This document shows, piece after piece, positions 6,001 through 11,418 of a DNA stretch of 11,418 nucleotides. The translations under genes were made by a program, and so were the position numbers. The number at the start of each line of letters is the position of its first letter. Within the stretch, counting starts at the first letter, position 1. Where the stretch lies: assembly GCF_035294505.1 (NCBI RefSeq), contig NZ_DATGKU010000255.1, positions 1-11,418 on the forward strand, written 5' to 3'. The notes beneath the pieces are model-generated. The model had not been told where the DNA came from and did not search any database. It saw only the letters and a list, made by a program, of their open reading frames with translations. The DNA is from Chthonomonas sp035294505 (GTDB taxonomy: Bacteria > Armatimonadota > Chthonomonadetes > Chthonomonadales > Chthonomonadaceae).

Positions 6001-7881
6001 ATGTCGGCTCAGCCTCGAGGGCCTGTGATCGCCCTCGCTCAAAGCCCTTTCGCCTCTATGCAGCCTCTGCCTCTGCAGGCGGTTCGGTTGAAAGACCGAT
6101 TCTGGGCACCACGCCTGCAAACCAATCGTTCGGTAACGCTTCCCTCTCAAATCCAACGCTGCGAAGAGACCGGACGTATAGATAACTTTCGACGTGCCTC
6201 CGGCAAAAAACAGATCGATTTTCAAGGAATCTACTTCAACGACTCCGACGTCTATAAACTGCTTGAAGCTATCGCCTACGCCATCGGTTACGAGCCGGAT
6301 GCTAACCTCGAAGATCAGATGGAGGCCATCATCGCCGAAATCGCCGCCGCCCAACAGCCCGATGGCTATCTCAACACCTACTTCATGTTCGACCGTGCCA
6401 AAGACCGCTTCGCCAATCTCCGCGACATGCATGAAATCTACTGCGCCGGCCATCTCTTTCAAGCCGCCGTGGCCCACTATCGCGCTACCGGCCGAACTAA
6501 CCTCCTCGATGTAGCCAAGCGCTATGCCGATCTGCTCTACACTAAGTTTGGCCCAAACGGTCGGCCCGGAGCTTGTGGACATCCCGAAGCCGAAATGGCG
6601 CTCGTGGAGCTTGCGCGCACAACCGGGGAGGCACGTTACCTCGAACTCGCGCGATGCATGGTCGAGGCGCGTGGCAGGGGCGTTCTCGGAGGCAGCCCTT
6701 ACCATCAAGACCATCTGCCTTTTGTGGAACAGAGAGAGTTCGTCGGGCACGCCGTTCGCCATCTCTATTTAGCTTCAGGAGCAACCGATATCGTGCTTGA
6801 AACGGGCGATCAAGCCTATCTTGCGGCACTCGATGCCCTCTGGCAAGACCTCGTACAGCATAAACTCTATATCACCGGCGGAGTAGGTTCTCGCTACGAA
6901 GGAGAGGCCTTTGGTGCCCCTTATGAGCTGCCCGATGATCGGGCCTATGCAGAAACCTGCGCCAATATCGCCCTAGTTATGTGGTGCTATCGCCTGCTCC
7001 ATCTCAAAGGCGACCCCATCTACGCCGACATCATGGAACGCGCCCTCTACAACGGGGTTCTGTCCGGCATCTCGCTCGACGGCGAGCACTATTTTTACCC
7101 GAATCCTCTTGCCGATCGGGGCGGCCATCGGCGTCAAAAATGGTTTGGCTGCGCCTGCTGCCCCCCCAACATCGCTCGCCTGCTGGCCTCTTTACCTGGC
7201 TACTTCGCCAGCACAAATCGCCAAAACCAACTCTATCTTCATCTCTATGCGCAAAGCGAAATCCGCTTTCCAACCCCAGAAGGAGACGTTCACCTGCGGG
7301 TGAACACAAACTATCCTTGGGAGGGGCTTATCGAAATTGAGGTGTTGAGCGCCCCCGCACACACGACAGCTCTCTTCCTACGCATTCCCCAATGGGCAAC
7401 AGAAGCTACCCTCCTTTGCAACGGAGATGCCTCCGCCGAAACCGCCCTTCCCACCCCCGGCAGCTACGCGAAAGTGACCCTAAACGGCGCACCCGCAACG
7501 ATCCGTTTGGAACTGCCCATGCCCATAGAGTGGACTCAAAGCCATCCCCATGTGCAGAATCACTACCAAAAAGTGGCGCTCGTGCGAGGGCCGGTCGTCT
7601 ACTGCCTGGAACAGAGCGACCATCCAAACACAGACCCGTGGGATATTCTGCTTCCCCATGACACGACTTTCACACCGGAACATCGTCCTGATCTACTTAA
7701 CGGGGTTACGGTGTTAATCGGTCGGGGAGTAGCATTAAACAGAGAACGGTGGGCGGGGAAGCTGTATGTCCCTTATCGGCCCTACGAAACATCGCATCTT
7801 GTGACGATCACGGCCATTCCCTACTATGCTTGGGCAAACCGAGAGGCCGGCCCGATGACCGTCTGGCTTCCTATCCTCTAA
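6001..7881 (+). CDS. Glycoside hydrolase family 127 (beta-L-arabinofuranosidase type, DUF1680)
   Basis: GH127 enzymes such as HypBA1 of Bifidobacterium longum release L-arabinofuranose from plant glycoproteins and arabinans by a Zn-dependent retaining mechanism with a cysteine nucleophile. The 626-residue product aligns by motif: ERHxIY-like fold start, PDGYLNTYF, MHEIYCAGHLFQAAVAHY, GEAFGAPYELP, AYAETCAN and GCACCPPNIARLL. The HypBA1 residues Glu322, Glu338, Cys340, Cys417 and Cys418 correspond here to E302, E318, C320, C386 and C387, so the metal site and nucleophile are complete. HypBA1 is about 650 residues, so the length is full. No signal peptide is visible; the enzyme should act in the cytoplasm on imported oligosaccharides. 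The ATG at 6001 is preferred to an in-frame TTG at 5977 because GGGAG ends seven bases before it. No sugar transporter or other glycosidase is beside it. The related family GH146 is an alternative, and the exact substrate is inferred. Confidence 0.9.
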   Translation: MSAQPRGPVIALAQSPFASMQPLPLQAVRLKDRFWAPRLQTNRSVTLPSQIQRCEETGRIDNFRRASGKKQIDFQGIYFNDSDVYKLLEAIAYAIGYEPDANLEDQMEAIIAEIAAAQQPDGYLNTYFMFDRAKDRFANLRDMHEIYCAGHLFQAAVAHYRATGRTNLLDVAKRYADLLYTKFGPNGRPGACGHPEAEMALVELARTTGEARYLELARCMVEARGRGVLGGSPYHQDHLPFVEQREFVGHAVRHLYLASGATDIVLETGDQAYLAALDALWQDLVQHKLYITGGVGSRYEGEAFGAPYELPDDRAYAETCANIALVMWCYRLLHLKGDPIYADIMERALYNGVLSGISLDGEHYFYPNPLADRGGHRRQKWFGCACCPPNIARLLASLPGYFASTNRQNQLYLHLYAQSEIRFPTPEGDVHLRVNTNYPWEGLIEIEVLSAPAHTTALFLRIPQWATEATLLCNGDASAETALPTPGSYAKVTLNGAPATIRLELPMPIEWTQSHPHVQNHYQKVALVRGPVVYCLEQSDHPNTDPWDILLPHDTTFTPEHRPDLLNGVTVLIGRGVALNRERWAGKLYVPYRPYETSHLVTITAIPYYAWANREAGPMTVWLPIL

Positions 7882-7885
7882 ACCA

Positions 7886-7913
7886 TTGGGGCAGCTTTGT
7901 CAAGCTGCCCCAA
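7886..7913. terminator. Perfect hairpin between convergent genes, likely bidirectional terminator
   Basis: TTGGGGCAGCTT (7886-7897) and AAGCTGCCCCAA (7902-7913) are exact inverse complements, giving a 12-bp stem and a TGTC loop. It starts four bases after the GH127 stop codon and ends eight bases before the end of the convergent ABC gene. Neither side has a long T run, so efficiency as a simple intrinsic terminator is uncertain. Its position makes termination of both genes the best explanation. Confidence 0.75.
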
Positions 7914-7921
7914 ACAACTGG

Positions 7922-9688
7922 CTAGGCCAACAGGGCCTGTATGCCTGAATCCTGTTCATGAGCGGCGCGGAACTGCTCGTTATAGAGATTTTGGTACACC
8001 CCAGGCCGGCTCACCAGCTCCGCATGTGTCCCGATATCCACAATGCGCCCCTGATCGAGCACCACGATCTTATCGGCGTTCATGATGGTAGAAAGCCGGT
8101 GGGTGATCACAAAGCTCGTTCTTCCCTTCATCAGGCGCTCCAGAGCGGCCTGGACGTTGGCCTCGGTCTTGCTATCTAGGGCAGAGGTGGCATCATCCAG
8201 AATGAGAATGCGTGGATTGGTAAGCGCGGCCCGTGCAATGGCCATGCGTTGCTTCTGCCCCACCGACAGCTTAATGCCCTCCTCGCCGATCTTTGTGTCG
8301 TAGGCCTGAGGCAGTGTGAGAATGAACTCATGCAGATCGGCCATTTTTGCCGCCTGCATGATCTGCCAATCGGTGGCATCGTGATAGCCGTACTTGATGT
8401 TCTCTTTAAGAGACACAGAGAACAGCAGGCTCTCTTGACTCACGATGCTTATCTGTCTTCGTATCGATTCGAGTTTGACCTTCCGGATATCCACACCGTC
8501 AATGCGAATGGTGCCGTGCCCCGGAGGGACCTCGTAAAAACGTGCGATAAGGTTGACCAACGTGGTTTTTCCAGAGCCAGAAGGCCCTACAATGGCCACA
8601 ACCTCACCCGGCGCCACTTTCAAGCAGATGTCGTGCAGAACGGGGTGGTCGCGCTCATATCCAAAGGTAACATGGTCGAACTCCACCTCGCCGCGCATAT
8701 TGGTAAGCGGCTTGGCATCGGGCGCATCGGTTATTTCCGGCCGGGTATCCAGCGTCTCGAAAACCCGTTCCATGGCCGCAATGGTCCACTGCACCGTCAC
8801 GTTGAAGTCCACAATACGCACCGCTGGGTCATAAAGCTGGTTGAGCAGCGCATTAAAGGCTAACAAAGCCCCTATCTCCATACGATGGTGCAGAATCAAA
8901 ACCCCGCCATACCAAAGCACCGCGCCGGTAAAAGTCGCGCGTATGACTTGGGCAATGGCACCTAGTCGCCGATTAAGCTTCATCTGCTTCATGCCGAGGT
9001 CGAAGTTCTCTTTTACCGTCTGCATGAAGCGCTCTGTCTCGTACTCTTCGCGGGCAAACGCTTTGACGACCATAATTCCGGCGAGCTTTTCCTGCAAGGC
9101 TCCAAGCATGGCATCCCACTTTTCTCGCAGTTCGACGCTAAGCGGACGAATGTAGCGGATAAAGTATTTGTAGTTGGCCACATAGAAGGGGATGCCCGCC
9201 AACGCCAAAAGCGTAAGGCGCCACTGCATGGTAAAGAGAACCACCAAAATAGCGATGACGCTAAGCATATCGGCCATGAACGTAACGAACCCGCCGGAGA
9301 TCATCTGTTGGATGAAGTCAATGTCGCCCATAAGGCGCGCCATGATCTTCCCCGTCTGGCGGGTGTCGTAGTAGGAAAGGGAGAGACGATTGAGATGTCG
9401 ATAGCTCTCAAAACGAAGGTCAAAAACGACCCGCTGCCCCAACCATCCTATGGTGTAGTTCAGCCAGAACGACACGATGCCACGCAGCGCATAAAGCCCC
9501 ACTATCGCCCAGAAAATCCATACCAGCGCACGGTAGTTTTTATGGGGAATCACCACATCAATGGTGTATCCGATGATACGCGGCAACACAATGGGCGTGA
9601 AGGTGATGATCAGCAACAGGAGAACGGCGAGCGCCACCTTTTTGCGATAGGGTCGTAAATAGCCTAGTAACCGACGAAACAGTTCCAT
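7922..9688 (-). CDS. ABC exporter half-transporter with Asp in place of the catalytic Glu
   Basis: This 588-residue protein fuses a six-helix type I exporter domain (about 17-292) to an ATPase domain (about 335-575), as in the MsbA/MdlB family. The ATPase carries Walker A GPSGSGKTT (368-376), Q-loop Q418, a signature LSVGQ (474-478, Val for the first Gly), Walker B ILILD (494-498), D-loop SALD and H530. The residue after Walker B, normally the catalytic Glu, is Asp (D499). This marks a weakened ATP site as in the TM287 subunit of the TM287/288 heterodimer. The gene begins four bases after the stop of the upstream ABC gene, with GGGAG inside that gene's end as the likely ribosome site. The pair is probably co-translated and assembles as one inner-membrane heterodimer. 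The substrate (drug, lipid or peptide) cannot be read from sequence. Confidence 0.93.
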   Translation of the reverse strand: MELFRRLLGYLRPYRKKVALAVLLLLIITFTPIVLPRIIGYTIDVVIPHKNYRALVWIFWAIVGLYALRGIVSFWLNYTIGWLGQRVVFDLRFESYRHLNRLSLSYYDTRQTGKIMARLMGDIDFIQQMISGGFVTFMADMLSVIAILVVLFTMQWRLTLLALAGIPFYVANYKYFIRYIRPLSVELREKWDAMLGALQEKLAGIMVVKAFAREEYETERFMQTVKENFDLGMKQMKLNRRLGAIAQVIRATFTGAVLWYGGVLILHHRMEIGALLAFNALLNQLYDPAVRIVDFNVTVQWTIAAMERVFETLDTRPEITDAPDAKPLTNMRGEVEFDHVTFGYERDHPVLHDICLKVAPGEVVAIVGPSGSGKTTLVNLIARFYEVPPGHGTIRIDGVDIRKVKLESIRRQISIVSQESLLFSVSLKENIKYGYHDATDWQIMQAAKMADLHEFILTLPQAYDTKIGEEGIKLSVGQKQRMAIARAALTNPRILILDDATSALDSKTEANVQAALERLMKGRTSFVITHRLSTIMNADKIVVLDQGRIVDIGTHAELVSRPGVYQNLYNEQFRAAHEQDSGIQALLA

Positions 9689-9692
9689 GCTG

Positions 9693-11418
9693 CTACGCTC
9701 CCGACTCCAAAGCTACCTTAAACTGTTGATGGAAAAGGCTCGCATAGATGCCCCCCAACGCCAGAAGTTCGTTGTGGTTGCCCATCTCGCGAATAACCCC
9801 CTTCTCCATGACCACGATCTTATCGGCCTTCACAATGGTGGACAAGCGGTGGGCGATGACAAAACAGGTTCGTCCTTTCATCAGACGCTCCAGTGCCTCT
9901 TGAATGAGCGCCTCCGTCTCCGAATCGAGGGCTGAAGTCGCCTCATCTAAAATGAGGATTCGCGGGTCGGCCAATAAGGCTCTGGCAATGGCGATTCGTT
10001 GCTTCTCGCCTCCAGAAAGCTTAACGCCATCCTCCCCCAAACGGGTGTCGTAGCCACGCGGCATGGCCTCAATAACGTGCGCGATGTTGGCCGCGCGGGC
10101 GGCAGCCTCTACCTCCTCGTCGGTTGCATCGAGCTTGCCATAACGAATGTTCTCGCGGATGGTGGTGTTGAACAGCATGGTCTCTTGAATAACCACCCCT
10201 ATCTGCCGACGCAACGACTTTAGCTGCACATCCCGCAGGTCGTACCCGTCAATGGTGATGCGCCCATCGGTAACATCGTAATGGCGCTGCAGCAGGTTCA
10301 CCATGGTGGTTTTCCCCGAGCCGGACGGCCCCACCAAGGCAACCACTTCACCCGCTTTTACATCGAGATTAACCCCTTTGATCACGGGCTGACCTGGCTC
10401 ATACTCGAACCAAACATTTTCGTAGCGCACGTCGCCGCGAATGGGTGGAAGGGGAACGGCATTCGGCTTGTCGGTAACATTGGGCTTTGTATCGAGGGTG
10501 CGAAAGATGCGCCATAAGGCGGCGTTGGTGCGCGCGATCTGGTCGTTGAGCTGGATCATGCGCAACGTCGGTTGGTATAAGTACCCCCCAATGTAGCCAT
10601 AAAACGCGATGAGGCTGCCGGGAGTTAGCTTGCCCTCAATAACCAGCTTGCCCCCATACCAGATCAGCAAAGCCGTGCCGATAGCGCCGATAAATTCGGC
10701 CAGCGTCCAGAGGCCGGTACTAAGAACGGAGGCGCGCAGGTTTAGATGCAGCAGACTGCGCGTTTCACCGGCAAACTGCCGCACCTCGTACCGCTCACGG
10801 GCGTAGGATTTCACAACCTGCACGCCCGCCAGCTTCTCCTGAAGGTCGCCGTAGATGATCTCTCGTTGCTCTCGCACCTCATAGCTTGTTTGCTTAATGC
10901 GCCCAATGAAGGCGAGGTAGTTGGCAATATAGATGGGGTATACCGAAAGTGCCACCAAGGCAAGCTTCCAGTTGAGCGAGAAGATAATGAACAAAACCGC
11001 AATAAGCGTTACGCTGTCTTGCAGAACGTTAACGAACCCTCCGCTCAACAGTTGGTCTAGCGAGGCCACATCGTTGGTGATGTTGGACATCAGCTTGCCG
11101 GTCTGGCTGCGCTCAAAAAAACCTAGCGAGAGGGTCTGCATGTGCGCATAGAGCTTCCTCCGCATGTCCAGCTTGAAACGTTGCCCCAGCAACGTGATGC
11201 AATAGGTAAGCCAGTAACCAACGAAGGCACTTCCGGCGGCGACCCCCACAAACGCAAAGAAGATGGCAGCTAAATGAACGGGGAGATGCTCGCGAAGTGC
11301 CTTCTGCGTAAGGCTATCCGTCAGCAGCTTAATGAGATAAGGCGGAGGTAAACTCAACGCGGAGGTGCACAGCGTCAAGACGACGATCAACAAAATCAAC
11401 CGCCAATAGACGCGCACC
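9693..11418 (-). CDS. ABC exporter half-transporter with canonical catalytic Glu, N-terminus cut off by window edge
   Basis: The frame is open to the right edge, and 574-575 codons are visible. It has the same layout as its neighbour: a six-helix exporter domain, then an ATPase domain. Numbering from the GTG at 11417, Walker A is 363-371 (GPSGSGKTT), the Q-loop Gln is 411, the signature is LSGGE (467-471), Walker B is ILILD (487-491) followed by a proper Glu (E492), and the switch His is H523. The first visible residues, VYWRLILLIVV, already sit at the cytoplasmic start of helix one. Family members usually have 10-40 more residues, so the GTG at the edge is probably internal. This subunit supplies the functional catalytic Glu and its neighbour supplies the degenerate site, the usual division in heterodimeric exporters. 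The two proteins are clearly paralogues and likely arose by duplication. The transported substrate is unknown. Confidence 0.93.
   Translation of the reverse strand, partial: VRVYWRLILLIVVLTLCTSALSLPPPYLIKLLTDSLTQKALREHLPVHLAAIFFAFVGVAAGSAFVGYWLTYCITLLGQRFKLDMRRKLYAHMQTLSLGFFERSQTGKLMSNITNDVASLDQLLSGGFVNVLQDSVTLIAVLFIIFSLNWKLALVALSVYPIYIANYLAFIGRIKQTSYEVREQREIIYGDLQEKLAGVQVVKSYARERYEVRQFAGETRSLLHLNLRASVLSTGLWTLAEFIGAIGTALLIWYGGKLVIEGKLTPGSLIAFYGYIGGYLYQPTLRMIQLNDQIARTNAALWRIFRTLDTKPNVTDKPNAVPLPPIRGDVRYENVWFEYEPGQPVIKGVNLDVKAGEVVALVGPSGSGKTTMVNLLQRHYDVTDGRITIDGYDLRDVQLKSLRRQIGVVIQETMLFNTTIRENIRYGKLDATDEEVEAAARAANIAHVIEAMPRGYDTRLGEDGVKLSGGEKQRIAIARALLADPRILILDEATSALDSETEALIQEALERLMKGRTCFVIAHRLSTIVKADKIVVMEKGVIREMGNHNELLALGGIYASLFHQQFKVALESGA

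Noticed and set aside
5941..6762. Minus-strand open frame of 273 codons
   Set aside because: It is antisense to GH127 coding sequence, whose motifs are strongly conserved; the antisense product has no recognisable domain.
8249..8863. Plus-strand open frame of 204 codons
   Set aside because: It is antisense to the conserved ATPase domain of the ABC exporter and shows no family motif of its own.
11415..11417. GTG at the right edge as the true start of the ABC gene
   Set aside because: The frame is open to the edge and the protein would begin inside the first transmembrane helix entry; family members have extra residues before this point.

Overview
The window is ordinary bacterial chromosome carrying eight genes: six intact or nearly intact, one broken, and two (at the edges) truncated by the window. 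Gene content suggests a free-living, saccharolytic bacterium that is neither an enteric nor a classical firmicute: a membrane pyrophosphatase, a fused siroheme-decarboxylase-like (AhbA/AhbB-type) protein, a GH127 beta-L-arabinofuranosidase-type enzyme and a pair of B-family ABC exporters. An Armatimonadota-like organism (Chthonomonas and relatives) would fit, but this is an impression from gene content, not something the sequence proves.

Layout. Positions 1-1662 (minus): the first 554 codons of a membrane-bound pyrophosphatase (hppA), running off the left edge and driven by a near-perfect sigma70-type promoter at 1792-1821. Divergent to it, on the plus strand, is what looks like one transcription unit: rimI (1943-2464), a tandem two-module siroheme-decarboxylase-like protein (2502-3638), a restriction endonuclease gene broken by two one-base frameshifts at homopolymers (3670-4322), and its intact partner N6-adenine DNA methyltransferase (4330-5886). 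After a 114-base gap comes a GH127 gene (6001-7881). A perfect 12-bp hairpin (7886-7913) then separates it from two convergent, nearly adjacent minus-strand ABC exporter half-transporters (7922-9688 and 9693-11418, the latter lacking its N-terminus at the right edge).

How the parts work together. The restriction-modification pair is a type II-like system in which the nuclease appears to be dead as sequenced while the methylase stays open, the expected order of decay for such systems. The two ABC proteins have complementary, unequal ATP sites (Asp in place of the catalytic Glu in one, Glu in the other), so they most likely form a heterodimeric exporter of the TM287/288 or BmrCD kind. RimI and the siroheme-decarboxylase-like protein appear co-transcribed without an obvious functional link, and no other heme-pathway genes are present.

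I see no tRNA, rRNA, CRISPR array, insertion sequence, integrase or prophage gene. I found no convincing new system; the points most worth a second look are the doubly frameshifted nuclease with a MutH-like catalytic spacing, the asymmetric siroheme-decarboxylase fusion and the asymmetric ABC pair.
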